From CAVRQM01 sp963822705 (GTDB lineage: Bacteria; Pseudomonadota; Alphaproteobacteria; Acetobacterales; Acetobacteraceae), in the NCBI GenBank assembly GCA_963822705.1, contig CAWGIX010000008.1, positions 62,001-126,000 on the forward strand: a DNA stretch of 64,000 bases, read 5' to 3'. The first letter of the stretch is position 1. Each line of letters begins with the position of its first letter. This document shows positions 37,451 to 46,528 of this stretch, one piece after another. The notes under the pieces were generated by a model that did not search any database, had not been told where the DNA came from, and was given only the letters and a program-made list of their open reading frames with translations. A program made the translations under genes and the position numbers.

Positions 37451-37573
37451 CAGTCCGCCCCGGCATCAGGCTGAACCCATCGAATTGGCCAAGGCTTCCG
37501 GATTAGCGTCATGCCCGAACAAGACTATTTTCCTTGACGAGGGCCAGCGTTCCCGGTATGTTCTGCCCAACGC

Positions 37574-38264
37574 ATGTCCAAATCCTCCCGCCCCAAACAC
37601 ATACCCAGCACCGCCTGGCGGTTCGCCGCCATCATCCGCGACCTGTCCGGGGCGGCCGGGATGCGGATGCGCGCCGATCCGGCGGCGGTGCCGAAGCTGA
37701 GCCTGCTGCAAGCCTGGCTGCACAACACCATCAGGAGGTTCGTGGCCCTGGCGCAGCGGGCCAAGGCGGGTCCGCTGCCGCCGCCCCGACCCCGCGCCCA
37801 GACCAGCGCCCGAGCCAACCCCGAGCCAACTCCCCACCCGCCCCGGCCGCGCCAGCCCGAGATGCCGCGGCAGTTCCTCTGGGTGGTGCGATTGCTGGGG
37901 GTGGAGGCGACGGGCTGTGCCAACCAGCTCGACTATCTGCTGAAAGACCCCGAGATGCAGGCCCTGCTCCGGGACGCGCCGCAGGTCGGGCGCATCCTGC
38001 GGCCGCTGTATCGGAGGCTGGGACGAAAGCCCGACCCCGCCCTGTTGCCGCCGCCGCCGCCCCGGCCGCCCCGCGCCAAGCCGCCCGCCTCCTGAACCTG
38101 ACCCCGCCGCACCGGTCCCAACCGAACCGGCCGAAAAGCCGATCCGAAAGCGTCCGCTCCGCACCGAGGCGCGCACACGAAAACCGAAGTGGACCTACCC
38201 CGGCACGGAGTGGAGGAAGTGGGGCGGTTTCTGGTTTCCCGGGCCGATCCGAAAACCTGCCTGA
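37574..38264 (+). CDS. proline-rich hypothetical protein of an Acetobacteraceae type, one frame break
   Basis: Function unknown. ATG 37574 opens MSKSSRPKHIPSTAWRFAA. Features in order are a helical segment, RRFVALAQRAKAGPLPPPR, a long Pro/Arg linker, FLWVVRLLGVEATGCANQL, DYLLKDPEMQALLRDAPQV and a second Pro-rich linker. The in-frame stop is at 38095. Dropping one base near 38080-38094 continues the Pro-rich stretch and ends KWTYPGTEWRKWGGFWFPG at 38264, with the same base and amino-acid style, for about 229 residues. I recall similar GCANQLDYLLKDPEMQ proteins in several copies in acetic-acid-bacteria genomes. No signal or membrane helix is visible. Confidence 0.65.
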
Positions 38265-38574
38265 CTGGGCCGCCTGCCTACGCACGCCCATATTGTTCCT
38301 AAATCGAAACATATTGACAGTTTCGGACCGGCGTGTTCGTGCCCGTAACGGTGCGACCACGCGCTGCTATTGCCCCGGAGGTACCCACGTTTTCCGGTGC
38401 CTGCCCTGGCGACGTCGGCCTCGACCTCGGGGGCGGCGCACCCGGCGCCGTTTCAGGCCGGGTGGGCCACTTGGCGTGAACGAATTTCTGTGCCGCTGTG
38501 CCGGAGACCATCCACATCGCACTTGGTCCGTTCCGATTTAGGACCAGCGTGCGTGAGACAGGAGCAAGCGTGTA
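38265..38574. other. 310-base non-coding stretch with a distant inverted repeat
   Basis: No convincing gene is visible on either strand. TCCTAAATCGAAAC (38297-38310) and, inverted, GTTCCGATTTAGGA (38530-38543) match at 13 of 14 positions and enclose about 220 bases. This spacing suggests the ends of a small decayed mobile element, though no target duplication is seen. TTGACA occurs at 38314-38319. AGGAG at 38560-38564 is the ribosome site for the TTG start of the next gene. Confidence 0.4.
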
Positions 38575-39885
38575 TTGACCTTCTCCGATATTTTTGCGCG
38601 CGGCGTCGCGGTTGTCGGCGACGCCGCGATCCTGCTGCGGCGGCTGCAGGGTGGCGCGCGCGAGCCGGCCATGGGAAGTGCCCCGGCAATTCCGCCAGCA
38701 AGGCCACAGGGCATCCCCACGCTCAAGATGCCGACCGCCAGGGGATGGGCTCAAGGCCAGACTCCGGTCGCGGCGCCGGGATTCCAGGTCAATGCGTTCG
38801 CGACCGGTCTCAAGCATCCCCGCTGGATCCATGTGCTGGCCAACGGCGACGTACTCGTGGCCGAGGCGCTGACCGTCGCCGGCCCGATCAGGTCTGCGTT
38901 CGACTACGCCATGCTCAGCACGATGCGACGCGCGGCAGCGGTGGGCGAAGCCCGAACCCAATCACGCTGTTGCGCGACGCGGATGGCGACGGCGTGGCCG
39001 AAACCCGGGAAGTGTTCCTGGAAGGGCTGAACCAGCCTTTTGGCATGGCGATGCTGGCCGATACGTTTTATGTGGGTAACACTGATGGCGTGGTTGCCTT
39101 CCCCTACGTCCTGGGCGCGACCCGCATCGCGGGGCCGGGGCGAAAGCTGGCCGACTTCAAGCCCGGCGGCCATTGGACGCGCAGCCTGCTGCCGAGCCGC
39201 GACGGGCTAAAACTGTTCGTCGGAGTCGGCTCCTCCAGCAATATCGGCGAGAACGGCATGGCCGCCGAGGAAGGCCGGGCGGCCATCCACGAACTGGATC
39301 TGGCAAGCGGCAAAACCCGTGTCTTCGCCTCCGGCCTGCGCAACCCCGTGGGTCTGGCCTGGGAGCCTCGGACCGGCACGCTATGGACGGTGGTCAACGA
39401 GCGCGACGGCCTCGGCGACGAGACGCCTCCCGACTACCTGACCTCGGTGCGCGACGGCGGCTTCTACGGCTGGCCCTATTGCTACTGGGGACGGACGGTG
39501 GACGACCGGGTGCCGCAGGATACGGAGGCGGTCGCTACGGCCATAACACCGGACTACGCGCTGGGCGGCCACACCGCATCGCTGGGCCTCTGCTGGCTGC
39601 CGGCCGGTACGCTTACCGGCTTTCCGGAGGGCATGGCCATTGGCCAGCACGGCTCCTGGAACCGCAGCACGCTGAGCGGCTACAGGGTCATTTTCGTGCC
39701 GTTCGCGGGCGGGCGGCCCGTCCGGCCCGCCGCGCGATATTCTGACCGGATTTTTGGCACCCGGCGAACGAGAGTCCTACGGACGGCCGGTAGGGGTTGC
39801 GATCGGCCCGGACGGCTCTCTGCTGGTGGCGGACGATGTGGGCGATGTGATCTGGCGCGTCACCGGCGAGCGCGCGGCTGCATAG
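38575..39885 (+). CDS. L-sorbosone dehydrogenase / PQQ-glucose dehydrogenase-like beta-propeller protein, two frame breaks
   Basis: Members are six-bladed propellers; some oxidise sugars such as sorbosone, often with PQQ. TTG 38575 is supported by AGGAG ten bases upstream. The N-terminal frame reads QVNAFATGLKHPRWIHVLANG and VLVAEALTVAGP. It then breaks at about 38947 (one base missing) and continues with ITLLRDADGDGVAETREVF, FGMAMLADTFYVGNTDGVV, GVGSSSNIGENG, FASGLRNPVGLAWEP and GGFYGWPYCYWG. A second break at the C run 39717-39719 (one extra base) leads into DILTGFLAPGERESYGRPV and GSLLVADDVGDVIWRVTG. The two shifts cancel, giving about 436 residues. No convincing signal peptide is present, which is odd for this family. 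Confidence 0.82.
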
Positions 39886-39994
39886 CCATCCCGGCAAATC
39901 TCGCGGTGCCGCCGGCGGAACATAACCCTCTCGTGCGACCGTCCTGTTGCGCCGCGAAAGTCCGGCGCCCGGACTTTCGCCGGTTATGCCGACG

Positions 39995-41167
39995 CTACCG
40001 CTCCACGCACATCGCGACACCCATGCCGCCGCCGACGCACAGCGTGGCGAGCCCCTTATGCGCATTTCGCCGGCCCATCTCGTGCAGGAGCGTCGTCAGC
40101 ACCCGGGCACCCGAGGCGCCGATCGGGTGGCCCAGCGCGATGGCGCCGCCGTTCACGTTCACCTTTTCCGGATCCCAGCCCAGATCCTTGTTCACCGCGC
40201 AGGCCTGGGCGGCAAACGCCTCGTTGGCTTCGATCAGGTCGAGATCCTGGGTCTTCCAGCCGGCGCGCTGCAACGCCTTGCGGCTGGACGGGATCGGGCC
40301 GGTGCCCATCAGCGCCGGATCGACCCCGGCGGTGCCGAAACTGACGATGCGGGCCATCGGCGTCAGGCCCCGCTTGCTCGCCTCCTTGGCCGACATCACC
40401 ACCAGCACGGCCGCGCCGTCGTTGATGCCGCTGGCGTTGCCGGCGGTCACGGTGCCCTCCTTGCCGAACGCCGGCCGCAGCTTGGCCATGCTTTCGGGGC
40501 TGGCGTCGTGGCGGATGTATTCGTCCTCGCTCACCACCGTGTCGCCCTTGCGGCCCTTGATGGTGACCGGGGCGATCTCGTCCTTGAACTTTCCGGATTT
40601 TTGGGCCGCCGACGCCTTCTGCTGGCTGCGCAGCGCCAGCGCGTCCTGCTCGTCGCGGGTGATTTGATGCACCCGCGCCACGTTCTCCGCCGTGGTGCCC
40701 ATGTGATAGCCGTTGAACGCGTCCCACAGACCGTCCTTGATCATGGTGTCGACCAGTTGCAGGTCGCCCATCTTCACGCCGTTGCGCAGATGCTGGGCAT
40801 GGGGCGCCATGCTCATGCTCTCCTGCCCGCCGGCGACCACGATCTCGCTCTGGCCGGTCTGAATCTGCTGTGCCGCCAGCGCCACCGCGCGCAGCCCCGA
40901 GCCGCAGAGCTGATTGATGCCAAAAGCGGTCTTGGCGTCGGGGATGCCGGCGTTGTGCGCCGCTTGGCGCGCCGGGTTCTGGCCCTGGCCGGCAGTCAGG
41001 ATCTGGCCCAAAATGACTTCGTCCACGTCGCCGGGTTCGAGCCTGGCGTGCTGCAGCGCGGCCTGGATGGCGACCTGGCCCAGCACATGCGCGGGCGTGG
41101 AGCCGAAGGCGCCGTTGAAACTGCCGACCGGCGTGCGTTGGGCGGCGACGATGACGATTTCTTCCAT
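39995..41167 (-). CDS. phaA: acetyl-CoA C-acetyltransferase (beta-ketothiolase)
   Basis: It condenses two acetyl-CoA to acetoacetyl-CoA, the first step of poly-3-hydroxybutyrate synthesis, or works in reverse in ketone degradation. From ATG 41167 (MEEIVIVAAQRTPVGSF) there are 390 residues. The nucleophilic Cys is in FGINQLCGSGLRAV. VNVNGGAIALGHPIGASGAR carries the catalytic His, and ATLCVGGGMGVAM the second Cys. A TTG nine bases upstream is a possible alternative start. It is followed upstream (in transcription terms) by phaC, whose stop is 81 bases before this start, on the same strand. Confidence 0.95.
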   Translation of the reverse strand: MEEIVIVAAQRTPVGSFNGAFGSTPAHVLGQVAIQAALQHARLEPGDVDEVILGQILTAGQGQNPARQAAHNAGIPDAKTAFGINQLCGSGLRAVALAAQQIQTGQSEIVVAGGQESMSMAPHAQHLRNGVKMGDLQLVDTMIKDGLWDAFNGYHMGTTAENVARVHQITRDEQDALALRSQQKASAAQKSGKFKDEIAPVTIKGRKGDTVVSEDEYIRHDASPESMAKLRPAFGKEGTVTAGNASGINDGAAVLVVMSAKEASKRGLTPMARIVSFGTAGVDPALMGTGPIPSSRKALQRAGWKTQDLDLIEANEAFAAQACAVNKDLGWDPEKVNVNGGAIALGHPIGASGARVLTTLLHEMGRRNAHKGLATLCVGGGMGVAMCVER

Positions 41168-41248
41168 TTTGGCCAATCCTCTGCGAATGCCTTTGTGGCC
41201 TGCAGATAGTGCCGCCCCGGCAGAGATGCCAAGGCCGCCGGGCGCAGG

Positions 41249-42624
41249 TCAGCCGGCGGTGCCGTGCAGCCAGTCCCGCAGCGGAACCCACAGCGCCGCC
41301 TCGGCGCCGGCGCCCGCCGCCATCCCGATATGACCCGCCGTCGGGCGGTGGCTCGAAGCGCCGGGGATGAGGCGCGTGAGCACCTCGGCCGTCGCCGCCG
41401 GCACGATGCGGTCGCGGGCGGGCAGGGCCACGAAACTGGGCAGCCGCAAGCGACCCGGGTCGACCGCCTCGCCCGCGATGCGCCAGTTGCCGCGCCCGGG
41501 CGCATTCTCGCCGTACCAGGCTTTCAGGCACTCGCGGGCGACCGGCGCGGCAAGCGGAATGCCGTCAGCCAGCCAGTCCTCCAGCGCCACGAACGCGCGG
41601 GCGCGCTCGCTGTCCGGGTCGAGCCGGGCAAAACCGCGATAGCGATCGGCAATGCCCTCCACGTCGGCCAGCGAGAACAGCGCCTGCAGACCATCGACCG
41701 GCAGCACGCCAAGCAGGTTCATGACCGGCTCGAATGCCGGCAGGGTGGCGGCGATCTTTTGCGGCAGCTCGGCGCCGTCGGCGTGGAAATCCCACGGAGT
41801 GGCCAGCAGCACCAACGCGGCGACGCGGTCCGGCCGCCGCTGCGCCGCGGCCATCGCCAGCAGCCCCCCCATGCAGTAGCCGACCAGAACCACGCTTTCG
41901 TCGAGGACTGCCAGGGCGCGCTCGAGCCTGCCGGCTACGTAGTCGGTGAGGGTGAACCCGCGCGCCACCGCATCCGGCGAGCCCCAGTCGAGCAGCAGCG
42001 GCCGAAATCCCTGCTCCGCCAGCCACCGAAGCATCGAGCGGCCGGGTGCCAGGTCCAGCACATACGCCCGGTTCACCAGGCTCGGCACGAACAGCACGGC
42101 TTGCCGCTGCCGCCCTGACCGTAGTCCACCAGCCGGGTCCCGCCTTCCTCCCAGATCACCGGCATGTCGGGCATGACGCGCCGCCAAGGATGGCGGCGAT
42201 AGGCGGCTATGCCCGCCACCAGCGCCGGATCAAGCAGCAACATCTCCGGGCCGAGCATCGGGGGGCCGAGCATCGTGCCCGCGCCCTGGATCCAGGTCGG
42301 CGAGACGTCGCTCAAGCTCGGCAACCCGCCGCTCGAGCTTCGCGACCGCATCATGGCCTGGCCCAGGTGCAACAGGAGCGGCCGCGGACCCCGCCGGCGC
42401 ATCGGAGCGGGACCGGAAAGCTCGGCCATCATGCTCTCCCGTGACGAGTCGCGGCTTTGAATGGCGCCGCGCCAAGACTCGGCCGCAAGCAGCCAGGCGG
42501 CAAAAATCTTCTCCATGGCCATGCCCGTCTCGGGATCGGCTCCCAGCGCGGCCAGTTCGCTCTGCCAGATCGTCGCCCAGTCGCGCGCCAACCGGGCCGC
42601 CCGATCTGCTGCTGCTTGGTCCAT
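41249..42624 (-). CDS. phaC: poly(3-hydroxyalkanoate) synthase-like alpha/beta hydrolase, one frame break
   Basis: PHA synthase polymerises hydroxyacyl-CoA. ATG 42624 (MDQAAADRAARLARDWATI) is preceded by GGAGAG. The N-terminal part ends with RRHPWRRVMPDMPVIWEEG and GQGGSGKP. One missing base at about 42097-42101 must be restored to continue PVLFVPSLVNRAYVLDL. The core has the lipase-like box VGYCMGGLLAMAAAQ with the catalytic Cys, and a late GHIGMAAG with the His. The restored length is about 458 residues, shorter than class I PhaC (about 580) and longer than class III (about 355), so it is an atypical synthase. The PHB setting with phaA and phaR supports the assignment. Confidence 0.82.
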
Positions 42625-42740
42625 CGACGGCAAAAGCTCTCCTGCCTGCCCATGCCCGGGCACGGCGCAAACGCGGGCGGATTTGGGGTGTTGCGCTGCG
42701 GCATGCTAGGCTCAACGGCAGCGACCCGTGTGGAGATAGC

Positions 42741-43511
42741 ATGGCTGACTCGGTGCAGGACGAAGACGGCGGCAACAAGGCGGACCGGCTCCCGCCGGTG
42801 GTGGTCAAGAAATATGCCAACCGGCGACTCTACAACACCGACAGCTCCAGTTACATCACGCTCGATACGCTCGCCGACATGGTCCGCAGCGGCCGGGAAT
42901 TTACCGTACACGACGCCAAGACCGGCGAGGATATCACCCGAGGCGTGCTGACGCAGATCATCGTCGAGGAGGAAAGCAAGGGCCGGGCCATGCTGCCCAC
43001 CAGTTTCCTGCGGCAGATCATCGGCTTTTACGGACACGGGATGCAGTCGCTGGTGCCGCGCTACCTGGAAGAGGCCATGGCGAATTTTGCCCGCCAGCAG
43101 GAACAGGTGCGACGGACCATGCAACAGACATTGGGGCCCTTCATGCCGTTCAGCATGGAGGAGGTCGGCCGGCAGAACCTGGCGATGATGGAGCGGGCCG
43201 TCAGCCTGTTCTCGCCGTTCCACCGGGATTCTGAGGCTGGGGAAGGTGCGAAAGGAGCCGAGCCGACAACCGTCGCCCCCGCCTCGCCTGATCCGGAGAT
43301 AGCCTCGCTGCGAGCGGAGGTGGACAGCCTGCGTGCCCAGCTTGCCTCCGCCAGAGCGACGATTTCGGAGCAGTCCCGTGGCGGGCACGCGCCGACCCTG
43401 AACGGCCCGGCTCAAGACCAACCGAAGGGGGCCGGCGCCCTGCCGACCACTCCGCTTCCTACGCCCCTAAAATCGGTCCGGTCCGATCCGGTCAAGGCGA
43501 AAGCCGGCTGA
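42741..43511 (+). CDS. phaR: polyhydroxyalkanoate synthesis repressor PhaR
   Basis: PhaR binds DNA and PHB granules and represses phasin and other granule genes until polymer is present. The 256-residue protein starts at ATG 42741 with GTGGAG upstream. The PHB accumulation domain (PVVVKKYANRRLYNTDSS, YITLDTLADMVRSGREFTV) and the following DAKTGEDITRGVLTQIIVE segment are textbook. A variable, Pro-rich coiled-coil tail follows (SLRAEVDSLRAQLASARA). It is divergent from phaC across 116 bases, so one control region could serve both. Confidence 0.94.
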   Translation: MADSVQDEDGGNKADRLPPVVVKKYANRRLYNTDSSSYITLDTLADMVRSGREFTVHDAKTGEDITRGVLTQIIVEEESKGRAMLPTSFLRQIIGFYGHGMQSLVPRYLEEAMANFARQQEQVRRTMQQTLGPFMPFSMEEVGRQNLAMMERAVSLFSPFHRDSEAGEGAKGAEPTTVAPASPDPEIASLRAEVDSLRAQLASARATISEQSRGGHAPTLNGPAQDQPKGAGALPTTPLPTPLKSVRSDPVKAKAG

Positions 43512-43556
43512 GAGACCGGGCCTAGAGACCGGGCCTGAGAGACGGGGCAAGGTCCG

Positions 43557-44273
43557 CTACGCGATGGCGTGCGCGCCCTCCGGATCGAGGCGATAACCGC
43601 CGCCCTCGGTGACAAGCAGCCTGGCGTTGGAGGGGTCGGGTTCGATTTTCTGTCGCAGCCGGTAGATATGGGTTTCCAGCGTGTGCGTGGTTACCGCCGC
43701 GTTATAGCCCCAGACCTCGTTCAGCAGCACTTGGCGGGCTACCGGGCGGGTGCCCGCGCGGTACAGAAACTTCAGGATCGCCGCCTCCTTCTCGGTCAGC
43801 CGGATGCGCCGGTTCCGCTCCGGCTCCTGTAGCAGCTTGGCCGCTGGACGGAACACGTATGGGCCGATCGTGAATACCGCGTCCTCACTGTTCTCGAAAA
43901 TCCGCAACTGCGCTCGCAGTCGGGCCAGCAGCTCCGCCATCCGAAACGGTTTGGCGATGTAGTCGTTGGCCCCGGACTCCAGGCCCCGCACCACGTCGGC
44001 CTCCTCGTCCGACCCGGTCAGCATGATGATCGGCACTTTTACACCCTGCCGCCGCCAGCGGGCGCACAGATCGCGCCCGTCCGCGTCGGGCAGAGCCACG
44101 TCGAGGATGATGGCGTCGAACCGCGCCTCGCGCGTGTTCAGCCGCCGCTCTGCCTCGCTGCCGTCATGCGCCTCGGCCGCCACGAATTCGCCGTCGACGG
44201 CGAGCTGCTCCGCCAACGTTTCGCGCAGCGCGCGGTCATCGTCGACGATGAGAATCGGGCGCTCGCCCGCCAT
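43557..44273 (-). CDS. OmpR-family response regulator
   Basis: A 238-residue two-component regulator. ATG 44273 is preferred over 44294 because AAGGA lies eight bases before it. The receiver domain (ILIVDDDRALRETLAEQLA, phospho-acceptor Asp in AIILDVALPDADGRDL, switch Thr in IIMLTGSDEE, Lys in DYIAKPFRMAELL) is followed by a winged helix (LTEKEAAILKFLYRAGTRP, THTLETHIYRLRQKIEPDP). No histidine kinase gene is adjacent, so its signal is unknown. Confidence 0.92.
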   Translation of the reverse strand: MAGERPILIVDDDRALRETLAEQLAVDGEFVAAEAHDGSEAERRLNTREARFDAIILDVALPDADGRDLCARWRRQGVKVPIIMLTGSDEEADVVRGLESGANDYIAKPFRMAELLARLRAQLRIFENSEDAVFTIGPYVFRPAAKLLQEPERNRRIRLTEKEAAILKFLYRAGTRPVARQVLLNEVWGYNAAVTTHTLETHIYRLRQKIEPDPSNARLLVTEGGGYRLDPEGAHAIA

Positions 44274-44311
44274 TCCAAAATCCTTTCGATCCATTCGGCT
44301 GTTCCCGCCAT

Positions 44312-44481
44312 ATGGAACCCAGACGAACGCTCCAGCAGAGCCGGGCGCCTATGCTTGCCTGAGTTGCGGTAGCGCCATGACCCTCCAACGCGCGACACCA
44401 TGCTGGACCTCACCTCGCCGTGAGGCAAGGCGCGCACATTTCCGTGAGGTTGCCTGGAGGCCCGGTGCCGCAACGGTGTGA
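44312..44481 (+). CDS. candidate small zinc-ribbon protein, frame disturbed
   Basis: A short reading in the gap between the response regulator and ribA contains APAEPGAYACLSCGSAMTL, which looks like the first half of a zinc ribbon, and later HFREVAWRPGAATV before the stop at 44481. The only nearby ATG (44312) is one base out of frame with it, and the second Cys pair expected of a ribbon is missing. This may be a real small gene hit by indels, or a decayed one. It is the least certain coding call here. Confidence 0.3.
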
Positions 44482-44561
44482 ACAAAAACGGTCAGTGCGG
44501 ATGCATCGGCCGCGGTTCGACACTACTTTGTTTGTTCGGCCTTCCCGGTGTAAGCGCATTG

Positions 44562-45731
44562 ATGCACGACTTGCTGCCAGTCCATCCAGGCTCGGGGAGC
44601 GATTCGTGTCTCGACCCTGTCGGGTCGGCCGAGGCTTCCGTGGGACAAAGATCCTGGCGGGCGCTGCATCGGGTGGTGTCCGAAGCGCGTCGGGGCACAC
44701 CGGTCGTGCTGCTCTGCCAAGCCGGGCGACTCGCGATAGTGCCGGCGGAAACGGCGACATCCAAAGCACTCAATGAACTCGCGGCGTTGGCGGGGGGGCC
44801 TCCCATGCTCCTCGTCACGCCGGAACGCGCCGCTGCTCTGCTACACGTGCCCCTCGGCTCGGAGACGGGGCCAGTGGCCATCGCACTTTCCAGGACAAAC
44901 CTCGATCCGCGGGTGTTGCGTGGCTTGGCGGATCCGACCGCTGACCAACTCATGGAATTCGTGCCGGCACCGATCCCTGCTCCGCCCGGAGCGGACGCGG
45001 CGCTCGCACTGGCCAAGCTGGCGCGCTTGCTGCCGGCGATGGTTGCGGTTTCGGTGGCTCCGACCGCGCGCACGGACCAATTTCTGGCCGTGCCGGAAGC
45101 CGACGTGCTGGCGTACCGTCCGGGATCGGAACCAGGCCTCGTGCGTGTGGCGGAGGCACGGGTGCCGCTGGCCGAAGCCTCCGACGCGCGGGTGGTGTCG
45201 TTCCGTGCCCAGGATGGGGAGGTGGAGCACCTGGCCATCCTGGTCGGTGGGCCGGAGCATGTCCGGCAAGACGCTCCGGCCCCGCTCGCGCGCATCCACT
45301 CGGAGTGCTTTACCGGCGACCTGCTCGGCAGCCTGCGCTGCGATTGCGGGCCGCAACTGCATGGGGCGTTGCGCCGCATGGCGGACGAGGGTGCCGGCGT
45401 GCTGCTGTACCTGGCGCAGGAGGGACGCGGGATCGGGCTCGCCAACAAGCTGCGGGCCTATGCCCTCCAGGATCGGGGGCTCGATACGCTGGACGCCAAC
45501 CGGGCGCTCGGCTGGGGTGCCGACGAACGCGATTTCTCGATCGCCGCTGCCATGCTGGGCGAACTCGGCCTGTCGCGGGTTCGCCTGCTGACCAACAACC
45601 CGCGCAAGCTCGCAGCTCTGGCGAATGGCGGCATCGCGGTCGAGCGCGTATCGCACCTGTTCGCCGCAAACGGAATCAACGACGCCTATCTGGCGGCGAA
45701 AGTGAGCCGGCTGGGGCACCTGACGGAGTAG
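44562..45731 (+). CDS. ribA: GTP cyclohydrolase II with degenerate RibB-like N-terminal domain
   Basis: RibA opens the riboflavin pathway by converting GTP to a diaminopyrimidine with loss of formate and pyrophosphate. The 389-residue protein from ATG 44562 has a 190-residue N-terminal part (RALHRVVSEARRGTPVVLL, RLAIVPAETATSKALNELA) that resembles a 3,4-DHBP synthase fold but lacks its active-site motifs. The C-terminal catalytic part shows ARIHSECFTGDLLGSLRCD with the three zinc Cys, LLYLAQEGRGIGLANKLRA and the DANRALGWGADERDFSIAA loop. It begins 267 bases from the response regulator start; no FMN riboswitch is recognisable there. Confidence 0.93.
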   Translation: MHDLLPVHPGSGSDSCLDPVGSAEASVGQRSWRALHRVVSEARRGTPVVLLCQAGRLAIVPAETATSKALNELAALAGGPPMLLVTPERAAALLHVPLGSETGPVAIALSRTNLDPRVLRGLADPTADQLMEFVPAPIPAPPGADAALALAKLARLLPAMVAVSVAPTARTDQFLAVPEADVLAYRPGSEPGLVRVAEARVPLAEASDARVVSFRAQDGEVEHLAILVGGPEHVRQDAPAPLARIHSECFTGDLLGSLRCDCGPQLHGALRRMADEGAGVLLYLAQEGRGIGLANKLRAYALQDRGLDTLDANRALGWGADERDFSIAAAMLGELGLSRVRLLTNNPRKLAALANGGIAVERVSHLFAANGINDAYLAAKVSRLGHLTE

Positions 45732-45744
45732 CTGCGCAAAAGTT

Positions 45745-45906
45745 TTGGGAGGAGCCCGTGCAGCGGTTTACATCGGCGCACCGGCGGCCCTCGACCCGGC
45801 CCCTGCTGCGAGCCCGGTCCTCGCAGGACAGGCCGTCGCCGCCTATGATCGGGCCGACGCAATGGAGCAGCATCTTGCCTGGAGGCCGCGAGCAGTGACG
45901 CCATGA
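45745..45906 (+). CDS. possible 53-residue ORF coupled to the L,D-transpeptidase gene
   Basis: The 171-base gap after ribA contains an open frame from TTG 45745 (RAAVYIGAPAALDPAPAA) to a stop at 45904-45906. That stop overlaps the next start as ATGA, the coupling seen in true operons. No ribosome site precedes the TTG. GGAGGA at 45748-45753 would rather serve a GTG at 45758, which is in another frame. There is no recognised family. It may be chance or a small gene with an indel. Confidence 0.25.
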   Translation: MGGARAAVYIGAPAALDPAPAASPVLAGQAVAAYDRADAMEQHLAWRPRAVTP

Positions 45907-46410
45907 GCGTGGCAACGGTGCTTCCGGACGGCTGGCTGATCTGGACCGGAGGGCGGGTACGTGCGGCGCTCGGCTCGGGCGGGGTCACGGCGGGACGGAA
46001 GAGCGAGGGCGATGGCGCTACCCCGGCCGGACTGCTGCCGCTCCGCCGCGTATTGTATCGCGCCGACCGTCTGCGCGCCCCGCCCCGCGCCGTCGTGCCA
46101 CGCGAGCCGATCGGCCCGGCCGACGGATGGTGCGATGATCCCGACAGCGAAGAATACAACCGGCAGATAACCCTGCCGCATCCTGCTCGCCATGAGGCGC
46201 TTTGGCGCCAGGATGGGGTGTACGACGTGGTCGGCGTGCTCGGCTGGAACGATGCTCCGATTCGCCCCAAAGCGCGGCTCGGCTATTTTCCTGCATGTCG
46301 CGACGCGGGACTTTCGCCCGACGGCGGGTTGCGTCGCGGTGACCTTGCCGGACCTGCTGGCCCTGCTCGAAGCTGGAGTGGACAGTCTGGACATCCGCCC
46401 CGGCGGGTAA
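45903..46410 (+). CDS. YkuD-family L,D-transpeptidase, one frame break
   Basis: L,D-transpeptidases form 3-3 peptidoglycan cross-links or anchor proteins to the wall. ATG 45903 gives MSVATVLPDGWLIWTGGRV, EGDGATPAGLLPLRRVLYR and YDVVGVLGWNDAPIRPK. One extra base in 46265-46271 must be dropped, and the next frame reads GSAIFLHVATRDFRPTAGC with VAVTLPDLLALLE. HVA and TAGCVAV hold the catalytic His and Cys of the YkuD motif. The restored 168-residue enzyme has no obvious signal peptide, as in the short family members of Alphaproteobacteria. Confidence 0.82.
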
Positions 46411-46528
46411 TGCCGGCCGACTTTGGCCGGATTAAGCATTGGTTCAGCTTTCCTCGGCAAAGGCTGCGTTCGGGCCGCCTGTGGCAGGCGACCAGGTATA
46501 TCGCCTCGCCACCAAAACGGGCTCGAGG

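Noticed and set aside
38370..40667. A continuous 765-codon frame around the sorbosone dehydrogenase gene
   Set aside because: Only about 39000-39720 shows family motifs. The ends are off-frame readings, the last part running opposite phaA.
46439..46528. A 30-residue N-terminal extension of the glycosyltransferase
   Set aside because: It lies in the promoter gap, has no family character, and the ATG at 46529 has a better ribosome site.
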